Of a DNA stretch of 34,389 bases, positions 15,819-23,091 are shown in pieces (positions within the stretch are counted from its first letter, which is position 1; each line of letters starts with the position of its first letter). The position numbers and the translations under genes were made by a program. This stretch comes from Rhodospirillaceae bacterium (GTDB lineage Bacteria > Pseudomonadota > Alphaproteobacteria > Rhodospirillales > UBA2165), in contig JABHAA010000011.1 in assembly GCA_018674495.1 (NCBI GenBank), forward strand, positions 1 through 34,389. Reading direction: 5' to 3'. Below the pieces are notes generated by a model, which was given only the letters and a program-made list of their open reading frames with translations, had not been told where the DNA came from and searched no databases.

Positions 15819-16895
15819 CTAGTAGGTATATTTGTACGGCAACTTGACGCCGGACTGCTCGGCGATATCAAGATAGCGCGTGAACAGTTTGGTTCCGGGA
15901 AGGCCTTTCTTATCATAAAGCTGGGCTTTTTCCTTGGACCAGCCGGCCAGCGCCTTGGCCATCACCGCGCGTTCCGCGAACGGCAAATCGGTAACCGTGC
16001 TGCCCGAAGCCCGAAGCCCCTTGATCGAACCATGGAAGCGCCTGGTGGATTCCTTGGCCACCTCGACCATCCAGTTTTCGGCTTCCTCGTCGATGATCTT
16101 GCGAACATTACCCGGCAGCTTGTTATAGCTCTTGGAGTTCATGGACATCTGATAGAGGAAGGTGGAGCCCCAGCCGACATTCTTGTAATGCTTGGCTGGC
16201 TCATTCAGCTTAAAGCCTTTCCATGCGGGCGGGAAAATCACCAAGCCTTCATAGACGCCGGACTGCAGCGAATTGTAGGCTTCGTTGAGGCTGGTCTGAA
16301 CGACCGTAGCGCCGGTGAATTTCAGCCAGGGCAGGTTCAAACCGGCGCCGGCAATTTTATGACCCTTGAGATCGGCCATCTTGTTCCAAGCGAACTTGGT
16401 GCCGAGGCCATAGGACGAGAACGCGCCCGCGCCCAGCCAGCGTTGGCCAAACTTGCCCAAAGCGCCGGTCCATTCCGGAAATTCCTTGTAGGTCTGGCGC
16501 GAGATTTTCATCTGCGTCGCCGGATCTTCGGTCACGAATGGAACGAAATAGTTGAACGCCAATTGGGACGCCTTGGTGGGCTCGAAGCAGGCGCACCACA
16601 ATCCGACGTCGAACAATCCCTTTTCAACGCCTTCGAGGACATCGAACGGGCCCGACACGGTATTCCACAATTTGACGAATTTCAGCTTATGCTTGGTTTC
16701 GGCGGCAACGCGCTTGGATACCGTCGGCGCAAAATAGCCGTCGGCCTTGAATATCGGCTCCAACGGCTTCATGGGCTGCCCGGAGCCAATGCGCAGCGAG
16801 AAGGATTCGGCGCTGGCAAAAGACGCGGACATCATTGCCGCGGCGACCGCAATCGCGCCGAGACTAAGTGCGCTTTTGTTAATGCTTAAACTCAT
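15819..16895 (-). CDS. TRAP transporter DctP-type solute-binding protein
   Basis: This 358-aa protein has an N-terminal signal peptide (cut likely after A29, ASA/ES) and the DctP fold. Visible features are the opening LRIGSGQPMKP, the NSLQSGVYEGLVIFPPAWKGFKL hinge region and the FLYQMSMNSKSYNKLP segment. It is periplasmic and would deliver solute to DctQM. In most DctP proteins the sequence after DLKG is K-[IL]-R, with the Arg clamping the ligand carboxylate; here residues 175-182 read DLKGHKIA, with A182 at that place. C101 and C103 (WCACFEP) are also unusual. AGGGAG seven bases before the ATG supports the start. It is transcribed away from dctQ-dctM, whereas these genes usually run together. 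The ligand is unknown but may be neutral. Confidence 0.92.
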   Translation of the reverse strand: MSLSINKSALSLGAIAVAAAMMSASFASAESFSLRIGSGQPMKPLEPIFKADGYFAPTVSKRVAAETKHKLKFVKLWNTVSGPFDVLEGVEKGLFDVGLWCACFEPTKASQLAFNYFVPFVTEDPATQMKISRQTYKEFPEWTGALGKFGQRWLGAGAFSSYGLGTKFAWNKMADLKGHKIAGAGLNLPWLKFTGATVVQTSLNEAYNSLQSGVYEGLVIFPPAWKGFKLNEPAKHYKNVGWGSTFLYQMSMNSKSYNKLPGNVRKIIDEEAENWMVEVAKESTRRFHGSIKGLRASGSTVTDLPFAERAVMAKALAGWSKEKAQLYDKKGLPGTKLFTRYLDIAEQSGVKLPYKYTY

Positions 16896-16980
16896 AAGTC
16901 ATCTCCCTTGGATGTTTTCTAAACGTACGTTACTCACACATTGCAAACGCACTAATACGCGCGTAGGAATCAATGCACGG

Positions 16981-16998
16981 CAAGGCAATATTGCCTTG
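16981..16998. promoter_or_regulatory. Perfect 18-bp palindrome, candidate operator
   Basis: CAAGGCAATATTGCCTTG reads the same on both strands without mismatch. It is 86 bp from the dctP start and 152 bp from the dctQ start, and ends 8 bp before a TATAAT box, so a bound protein would cover the -35 region of a rightward promoter. Such symmetry fits a dimeric regulator (for example GntR, TetR or IclR type), but no such gene is nearby. Confidence 0.6.
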
Positions 16999-17006
16999 GG
17001 TAGGCA

Positions 17007-17012
17007 TATAAT
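17007..17012 (+). promoter_or_regulatory. Candidate -10 box for the dctQM-hyuAB operon
   Basis: TATAAT matches the sigma-70 -10 consensus exactly. There is no good -35 hexamer at 16-18 bp upstream; that position lies inside the 18-bp palindrome, which would suit an activator-dependent or repressed promoter. Start-site mapping is not available, so this is tentative. Confidence 0.35.
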
Positions 17013-17150
17013 ATCATTTATCTTGCCAATACCAGAGAAACCAACGGGTTGATCACGGAAAGTTTAAAATCGCGGTCGGGGGCGCCGCGCTATAATTACC
17101 GCTGATCTGCGGGCAAAAAATTTGCGATTTAATTGGGAGCGCCAAAAAGC

Positions 17151-17726
17151 ATGAGCGACAGCACTATGAATGGCCCTGGTGAAAATCCCGGTGAAAGCCC
17201 AGGCGTAAGTCCCGGCCAAAGCGCCGTCGATACCCAAGATGCGGTCACCCGGCTAACCAATGTTCTCAGCACCATATCCGCCTTTTGGGCATTGTCGCTG
17301 GCCGGTATCATTCTTTGGGATATCATCGGGCGCGGCGCCTTCGATAAGCCGTTCCTCGGCACCCACGAAATTGTCGGAAATTCGATCGTCGGCATTTTGT
17401 TCTTGGAGTTGCCTTCAACCATCAAGCGCGGCGCCATGCTTCGCACAGTGTTTATCTTCGATGCGGCGAGCGTGTTCTGGAAGCGCATTATCGACAGCGC
17501 TTCGTACCTGTGCGGCATTGCACTTTTTCTGGCCATCATTTACGGCGGCTGGGGCAACATGATCGTCAGCTGGCAGATCCTAGAAATCGAAGGGGCCGGG
17601 GCTTTTGAAGTGCCGATCTATCCGGTGCGAACACTGATCATTGTCTTCAGCGCGATCTGCGCGTTGGTCTATACCCAACTTCTTTACCAAACGGTGACCG
17701 GGCGCATTCTGCCGAAAAAGCAATAA
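17151..17726 (+). CDS. TRAP transporter small permease (DctQ)
   Basis: From ATG 17151 the protein is 191 aa. GGGAG at 17135-17139 lies 11 bp upstream; an in-frame TTG at 17133 is less likely. Four membrane segments (about residues 41-58, 71-88, 115-133 and 158-178) match DctQ. FLGTHEIVGNSIVGILFLELPSTIKRGAMLRT is the family's central region in this protein's version. DctQ links the binding protein and the large DctM subunit. The N-terminal cytoplasmic tail is longer than usual and carries four PG-x-x repeats (residues 9-24). It is followed 52 bp later by dctM. Its binding protein is the divergent dctP. Family call firm. Confidence 0.9.
   Translation: MSDSTMNGPGENPGESPGVSPGQSAVDTQDAVTRLTNVLSTISAFWALSLAGIILWDIIGRGAFDKPFLGTHEIVGNSIVGILFLELPSTIKRGAMLRTVFIFDAASVFWKRIIDSASYLCGIALFLAIIYGGWGNMIVSWQILEIEGAGAFEVPIYPVRTLIIVFSAICALVYTQLLYQTVTGRILPKKQ
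17175..17222 (+). repeat. Four 12-bp in-frame repeats at the 5' end of dctQ
   Basis: Codons 9-24 form four tandem 12-bp units, each encoding Pro-Gly and two further residues (PGEN, PGES, PGVS, PGQS). Units 2-4 all end in AAAGC or TAAGT-like triplets and differ mostly at third positions. This points to slippage-type duplication followed by drift. Confidence 0.7.
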
Positions 17727-17764
17727 CCTCTCTAGCCGCATCCGGTTAACGCAAACATAAATTC

Positions 17765-17771
17765 AGGGGAG
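17765..17771 (+). promoter_or_regulatory. Ribosome-binding site for the GTG start of dctM
   Basis: AGGGGAG ends seven bases before GTG 17779, and no ATG is available near it in frame. This makes GTG the start of DctM. Confidence 0.75.
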
Positions 17772-17778
17772 CATCCGC

Positions 17779-19086
17779 GTGGATCCCAATTCAGTTCTGC
17801 TAATTATCCTGGCCCTTTTGATCTTTCTGGTGGTCGCCGGTCTGCATATCGGCCTGGTGCTCGGCATTGTCTCGCTGATCGGCACCTACATGCTGTTCGG
17901 CGAAATGATCATCACCCTGGAACTGGCCAATCAGGCCGCCTATGCGGTGCTCCGAAACTCGGTGTTTGCAGCCATCCCACTGTTCGTGCTGATGGGCGAA
18001 TTTATGAGCAAATCGGGCATGGCTACCGATCTCTATAAGATCGCCAACCATTTTCTGCGCAAATTGCCCGGCCGCCTAGCCGTCGCCACCGTGTTCGGCA
18101 ACGCCGTGTTCGCCGCCGTGACCGGCGTCAGTATCGCGTCCGCCATGACCTTTTCGCGCATCGCCTACCCGGAAATGCGGCGCTACGGCTACAACCGGTC
18201 CTATGCCCTCGGCGCCATTGCCGGCAGCGCCAGCTTGGGCATGCTGATCCCACCCAGCGTCCTTTTGATCATCTGGGGTATCGTGATCGAGCATTCCATC
18301 GGCAAATTGTTCCTGGCCGGTTTCATTCCAGGAATCATATTGGCGCTCCTGATGGGCATCTATTGTTCGGCCCGCGCCGGCATGAACAAGGAATTGGCGC
18401 CATCCATTGCGGCCGGCGACGAACAGACGCCGACGGGCCAGGAAATGGTCAGCGGCCTCGGCGTCGTGGCTTTGATTCTTTTGGTGCTTGGCGGGTTGTT
18501 CATGGGCTTGTTCACACCGTCCGAATCGGCCGCCGTCGGCTGCGGCGGATCGATCATCTTTGCCATAATCAAGGGCATGCGCTGGCCGCATTTCCGCGTC
18601 GCCATTATCGATTCGGGCAAAACCATCGCGCCGATCATGTTTCTATTGATGACCGCCGCCATGTACTCCAAATTTCTGGCGTTGGGCAATATTGTTCAGA
18701 TCATCCAGGATATGATCAACGGCCTTGGCCTTTCCGGCATCGGCGTGACCATTCTGATGGTGGTGATCTGGCTGGCCATGGGCACGCTAATCGATAGCAT
18801 TTCCATTATCCTCCTGACCGTGCCGATCTTCTGGCCGCTGGCCGAGGCGGCCGGCTGGGACCCCAACGCCTTCGCCATCTTCGGCATCCTCGCCATCGAA
18901 GCGGGACTGTTGACGCCGCCGTTTGGGTTGCTGGTCTATACGGTGAAGGGCGCCGTGCCTGATTCCTCGGTAACCCTCACGGAGATTTTCGCCGGATCGA
19001 TCCCCTATTGGCTATTGATGCTGGTTGTCATGATCATCATCTGGGTCTGGCCGATCACGGCAACTTTCCTGACCCAAACCCAATAA
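17779..19086 (+). CDS. TRAP transporter large permease (DctM)
   Basis: This 435-aa inner-membrane protein starts at GTG 17779 and has about 12 hydrophobic segments. DctM hallmarks are FAAIPLFVLMGEFMSKSGM, TGVSIASAMTFSRIAYPEM, the GMLIPPSVLLIIWGIV segment and LGTFTPSESAAVG-like sequence (here GLFTPSESAAVG) between the two inverted repeats. It is the ion-coupled transport channel working with DctQ and the divergently encoded DctP. The hyuA gene begins 40 bp after its stop, with no terminator visible, so the importer and the ring-opening enzymes share a transcript. Confidence 0.94.
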   Translation: MDPNSVLLIILALLIFLVVAGLHIGLVLGIVSLIGTYMLFGEMIITLELANQAAYAVLRNSVFAAIPLFVLMGEFMSKSGMATDLYKIANHFLRKLPGRLAVATVFGNAVFAAVTGVSIASAMTFSRIAYPEMRRYGYNRSYALGAIAGSASLGMLIPPSVLLIIWGIVIEHSIGKLFLAGFIPGIILALLMGIYCSARAGMNKELAPSIAAGDEQTPTGQEMVSGLGVVALILLVLGGLFMGLFTPSESAAVGCGGSIIFAIIKGMRWPHFRVAIIDSGKTIAPIMFLLMTAAMYSKFLALGNIVQIIQDMINGLGLSGIGVTILMVVIWLAMGTLIDSISIILLTVPIFWPLAEAAGWDPNAFAIFGILAIEAGLLTPPFGLLVYTVKGAVPDSSVTLTEIFAGSIPYWLLMLVVMIIIWVWPITATFLTQTQ

Positions 19087-19126
19087 GTCACGGTCCTTAA
19101 TTCAAGGCGTAGGGCCGGTATAAATT

Positions 19127-21196
19127 ATGAGCAACCAAGCAACTGACTGGCGCATCGGCGTCGATACCGGCGGCACGTTTACCGATATCGTACTGACCGG
19201 TGGTGATGGCGACATTCGCGTCGCCAAGGTTCCGAGCACGCCGGAGAACCCTGCCCGCGCCCTGGTCACCGGAGCCGAGAGCATATTGGCCAGCGCCGGG
19301 CTCGGCCACGAAGAATTGCGCGCCATTTGCCACGGCACCACGGTGGCCACCAATGCTTTGCTGCAAGGCCAGATCGATGATCTAGCGCTGGTCGTCACCA
19401 AGGGCTTCCGCCATGTGTTGGAGATCGCCCGCCAATCGGTGCCCGAAGGTTACGGCAATTCCTATTTCTGGGTGAAGCCGGACCGCATAGTCCCGGTGCA
19501 CCGGGTGTTCGAAGTGGACGAGCGTCTGGATTTCACCGGAAATGTGATCCGCGAGCTGGACGAGGATGGTGTCCGAAACGTGGCGCGGCGCTTGAAAAAG
19601 CGCGGCCTTTCAGCGGTCGGGGTTTGCCTTATCCATTCCTACGCCAACGCCGATCACGAACAAAGGGTGCGGGGTATCTTGGAAAGCGAATATCCCGAAT
19701 TGACGGTTTCAATCTCGTCCGATGTATGGCCCGAGTACCGGGAATATGAGCGCGCCGTGACCACCCTGGTGGATGCCTTCGTCAAACCCCACATGCGCCG
19801 CTATCTGGGTGACATATCCGCGCTGTTGCCATCAACTTTAAGCCAGATGCCGTTCCTGGTGATGCAATCTTCGGGCGGCGTTTTGTCGTCCGAACAGGTG
19901 GCCCATAAGCCCATCGCGACGGCTTTGTCCGGTCCCGCCGCCGGCGTCGTTGGCGCCAGTGCCATGGCCAGACTGGCGGGCCGCGAAAATATCATCACCC
20001 TGGATGCGGGCGGCACTTCGACCGATATCTGTCTGGTGCAGGCGGGCACCCCGCAGGTGACCACGTCCGCCTCCATCGGGCCGTTCCCGGTGCGCCTGCC
20101 GATGATCGATATCCGCACCGTCGGCACCGGCGGCGGCTCTATCGCCTGGATCGGCGCCGAGGGCCAGTTGCGCGTCGGCCCGAAAAGCGCCGGCGCCGAG
20201 CCGGGGCCCATGTGCTATCCGAACGGCGGCGATGCGCCCACAATCACCGACGCCAACGCGGTCTTAGGCCGCATCCCGGCGCAATTGATCGGCGGCGCCA
20301 TCGCCCTTGATGTGGGCCGAGCGCGCGCCGGCTTGGCCGAATTGGGCAAACAGCTTGGCGGCGATATGGGGCCTGAACGGCTGGCCGCCGGCATTATTGA
20401 AATCGCCAACTGGAACCAGGCCAACCTGATCCGCCAAATGACCATCGAACAAGGCATCGATCCTCGCCAGTTCGCGCTGCTGTCTTTCGGCGGCTCGGGC
20501 CCGGCGCAGTCGCCGGCAGTGATGGAGCTTCTGGGTCTGGATGCCTGCCTGGTGCCGCCCAATCCGGGCAATCTGTCGGCATTGGGATTGCTGATGGTTG
20601 ATTACCGCTCCGACCATGTGTTCACGCAAATCGTTTCCGGCGATCAACTGAGCCCTGGAATGGCCGCCGGAATTTACAGCGATCTGGAAAGGGATGCCGC
20701 CGAGACCCTGGCCCGGGACGGCGTCGCGGCGGGCGATATCATGGTCCTCCGTCAGGCCGATGTGCGCTATTCCGGCCAATCCATGGAGGTGCGCGTCAAT
20801 CTTCCGGGCGGCGCCATCACCGAGGCGGCGCTGGCTGCCATGGTAGAAAACTTCCACGCCGCCCACGAGCGCACCTTCGGCTATTGCTACCGGGGCACCC
20901 AAGAGATCGAGATCGTGAATTTCTGCGCATCGGGCCTCGGCAAGGTACAAAAACCGGAATTGCCGGCGGCGGATGTCACCGAACAGCCGTTCCCGGACGC
21001 AGCCGAAATGCGCCAAGTTTACTTCGGCGAAGATTGGATCGACACACCCATCTATGACCGCGCTTCGTTGGAGGGCGGCATGACCGGCACCGGCCCCATG
21101 GTGATCCAGGAGTTCGGCTCGACCACGGTGGTGTTTCCGGGACAATCGGTATCGGTGGACGGCTACCAAATCTTGATCATCGGGAGGGCGCCATGA
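19127..21196 (+). CDS. hyuA: Hydantoinase/oxoprolinase family subunit A
   Basis: This 689-aa protein has the ASKHA-type ATP-binding motifs of HyuA/oxoprolinase: DTGGTFTD (13-20), LDAGGTSTD (about 292-300), a GTGGGSIAWI segment, and LLSFGGSGPAQSPAVMELLG near residues 450-470. In this family the A subunit binds and uses ATP to activate an amide or ketone; known partners perform ATP-dependent N-methylhydantoin, 5-oxoproline or caprolactam ring opening, or acetone and acetophenone carboxylation. It is coupled to hyuB by a 4-bp ATGA overlap and lies directly behind a TRAP importer. The exact substrate cannot be read from sequence. The carboxylase alternatives are less favoured here because an amidase follows. 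Confidence 0.92.
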   Translation: MSNQATDWRIGVDTGGTFTDIVLTGGDGDIRVAKVPSTPENPARALVTGAESILASAGLGHEELRAICHGTTVATNALLQGQIDDLALVVTKGFRHVLEIARQSVPEGYGNSYFWVKPDRIVPVHRVFEVDERLDFTGNVIRELDEDGVRNVARRLKKRGLSAVGVCLIHSYANADHEQRVRGILESEYPELTVSISSDVWPEYREYERAVTTLVDAFVKPHMRRYLGDISALLPSTLSQMPFLVMQSSGGVLSSEQVAHKPIATALSGPAAGVVGASAMARLAGRENIITLDAGGTSTDICLVQAGTPQVTTSASIGPFPVRLPMIDIRTVGTGGGSIAWIGAEGQLRVGPKSAGAEPGPMCYPNGGDAPTITDANAVLGRIPAQLIGGAIALDVGRARAGLAELGKQLGGDMGPERLAAGIIEIANWNQANLIRQMTIEQGIDPRQFALLSFGGSGPAQSPAVMELLGLDACLVPPNPGNLSALGLLMVDYRSDHVFTQIVSGDQLSPGMAAGIYSDLERDAAETLARDGVAAGDIMVLRQADVRYSGQSMEVRVNLPGGAITEAALAAMVENFHAAHERTFGYCYRGTQEIEIVNFCASGLGKVQKPELPAADVTEQPFPDAAEMRQVYFGEDWIDTPIYDRASLEGGMTGTGPMVIQEFGSTTVVFPGQSVSVDGYQILIIGRAP

Positions 21197-23091
21197 GGTG
21201 GACCGAAACCGAGCAACGACAGATTGCCGCCATTAACGCCCGCATCCCAGATGTGGACCCGATTGTCCTGCAAATCGTCGAGGGCACGCTGAATTCCATC
21301 GAAGCCGAGATCGAGTTTGCGGTCGAACGCACGGCGCGCTCGCCGATGATCCGCGAAGCCCATGATTTTCGCGTCGGCCTGTTCGACCGCTTCCAGCGCA
21401 AGCTTACCGGGCGCTCCTATTCGGCCATACCCGATGCGGTGACCCGGGATTATGCGCCCGAAACCATGAAGCCCGGCGATGCCTATTTCATGAACGACAC
21501 CTATGATACCGAGGGCGCCATCGGCCATTTGCCCGACATGTGCTCCACCATCCCGGCCTTCTTCAATGACGATCTAATCGCCTATATCCAGGTGTTCGGC
21601 CATCACGACGATATCGGCGGCAAGGTGCCGGGCTCGATGCCGGGCACCGCCTTGTCGGTGTTCGAAGAGGGGCTGATGATCCCGCCGATCAAGCTCTACA
21701 GCGAAGGCGTTCGCAACGAAGAAGCCTTCAAGATCATCCGCCGTAACTCCCGCGTGCCCGAAATGCTGGAAGCGGATGTGGATTCCGAAGTCCAGGCGGT
21801 GATCATGGGCGCGGCCCGCATGACCGAATTGTTCGCCCGCTTCGGCAAGGACGTCGTCGAAAACTGCTTCGCCGCCATATTCGAGCGCACCCGCCAGACA
21901 TTCCTGGACGAATTGTTCCCCAAAATTGCCGACGGCACCTACTACGCCGAAGATTACGTGGAGCACGACGCCTTCACCGATCCCCTGCTGCACAAGATCG
22001 CCGTCACCATGACCAAGACGGCCGATAAGATTACCCTGGATTTCAACGGCACCGACGCACAAGCGGTCGGTCCCATAAACTGGGCCGCCGATTATGCCGA
22101 GGGCCGCTTCTTAATCAAATGGATCGCGCCGATCATGCGCAACCTGGCCGAAAGCCCGGAGCGTGCTGCCGAAATTCCCTGCAACGAAGGCGTCGTCGAT
22201 CTGTTCGAAGTGGTGTTCCCCGAAAAAGGCACTCTGATCACGCCGGTGCGTCCGGCGCCCACCAATGCCCGCGCCTTCGTATTGCTGCGCATGCTGAGCC
22301 TGTTCGCCGGCGCCCTCGCCCAGGCGGTGGACGGCAAGATGCCCGCCGATCAGGAAACCATCCGCTATACCGGCTTCTATGGCTATGATCGGGCCGGCGA
22401 TTATTTTCTGTCCCGCGAAGTGTTAGGCGGCGGCGGCGGCGGGCGCTATTACGCCGACGGCTCGGACGCCATCCACGTGGTGCCCGATTCCCGCAACCAG
22501 CCGGCCGAGTTTACCGAAACCCGCTATCCCTTGCGCGTCGAAAAATTGGCCTTGGCCCCCGATTCCGGCGGCGCCGGAGAGTTTCGCGGCGGCCTCGGCT
22601 ACGAAAAGGAGTACCGCTCGCTCACCGATTGTTTCACACTGGTGTCGGCCGACCGGGTGCGGCTTGGCTGTTATGGCGTCAATGGCGGGCACGCCGGGGC
22701 GCCCTTTGGAGTCTTTGTGGATGCCGAGGGCGCGGCCCGCAAATTGGGCGGACTGGAAGACGAAATTCCGATCACCGAGGACGAATTGATGCGCGTCACC
22801 ACCACCGGCGGCGGCGGTTGGGGCAACCCGTTGGACCGCAGCGCCGAAGCGGTGCGCATGGATGTCTGGCAAGGCAAAGTATCAACGGAGCGGGCGTTGG
22901 AGGATTACGGCGTGGTCATGGCCGCCTTCGACGACGACGAGCCGATCATCGATGTGCCCGCCACCGAAGCCAGACGCGCCGAAATGCGCGGCCGGCAATC
23001 GGGCGAGCGGGTGATCATTGACCGGGGCCCCGGCATCGATGCGGTGACGCCGGCCAACAAGCAAGGCGCAAAACCGAAAAGATACGGATGA
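21193..23091 (+). CDS. hyuB: Hydantoinase/oxoprolinase family subunit B
   Basis: This 632-aa protein matches HyuB throughout. MNDTYDTEGAIGHLPDM (100-116) is the usual ND-x-Y...HLPD motif with an insertion, HHDDIGGKVPGSMPG (137-151) contains the presumed metal-binding histidines, and the glycine-rich GGGGGGRYYADG and VTTTGGGGWGNP stretches lie in the second half. It forms the hydrolytic or catalytic partner of HyuA. Translation starts inside the hyuA stop and ends inside the amidase start, both by ATGA overlap, which implies fixed stoichiometry of all three proteins. The C-terminal tail after the GGGGWGNP motif (about residues 545-632) is fairly long and charged. Substrate unknown. Confidence 0.92.
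   Translation: MRWTETEQRQIAAINARIPDVDPIVLQIVEGTLNSIEAEIEFAVERTARSPMIREAHDFRVGLFDRFQRKLTGRSYSAIPDAVTRDYAPETMKPGDAYFMNDTYDTEGAIGHLPDMCSTIPAFFNDDLIAYIQVFGHHDDIGGKVPGSMPGTALSVFEEGLMIPPIKLYSEGVRNEEAFKIIRRNSRVPEMLEADVDSEVQAVIMGAARMTELFARFGKDVVENCFAAIFERTRQTFLDELFPKIADGTYYAEDYVEHDAFTDPLLHKIAVTMTKTADKITLDFNGTDAQAVGPINWAADYAEGRFLIKWIAPIMRNLAESPERAAEIPCNEGVVDLFEVVFPEKGTLITPVRPAPTNARAFVLLRMLSLFAGALAQAVDGKMPADQETIRYTGFYGYDRAGDYFLSREVLGGGGGGRYYADGSDAIHVVPDSRNQPAEFTETRYPLRVEKLALAPDSGGAGEFRGGLGYEKEYRSLTDCFTLVSADRVRLGCYGVNGGHAGAPFGVFVDAEGAARKLGGLEDEIPITEDELMRVTTTGGGGWGNPLDRSAEAVRMDVWQGKVSTERALEDYGVVMAAFDDDEPIIDVPATEARRAEMRGRQSGERVIIDRGPGIDAVTPANKQGAKPKRYG

Larger units (their letters stand above)
16896..17150. 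promoter_or_regulatory. Divergent promoter region dctP / dctQM-hyuAB
   Basis: These 255 bp separate the oppositely transcribed binding-protein gene and the dctQ operon and hold no gene. The sequence is clearly AT-richer than its surroundings. It contains the 18-bp palindrome at 16981-16998, TATAAT at 17007-17012 on the plus strand (with a TATTAT-like box on the minus strand overlapping it) and another TATAAT at 17091-17096. Coordinated control of both transcripts from one operator is likely. Confidence 0.6.

Noticed and set aside
17091..17096. Second TATAAT 60 bp before dctQ
   Set aside because: No acceptable -35 at 16-18 bp upstream; kept only as a remark in the region entry.
20264..21169. 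Open frame of about 300 codons opposite hyuA
   Set aside because: Antisense shadow of an unmistakable HyuA gene with no own signals.
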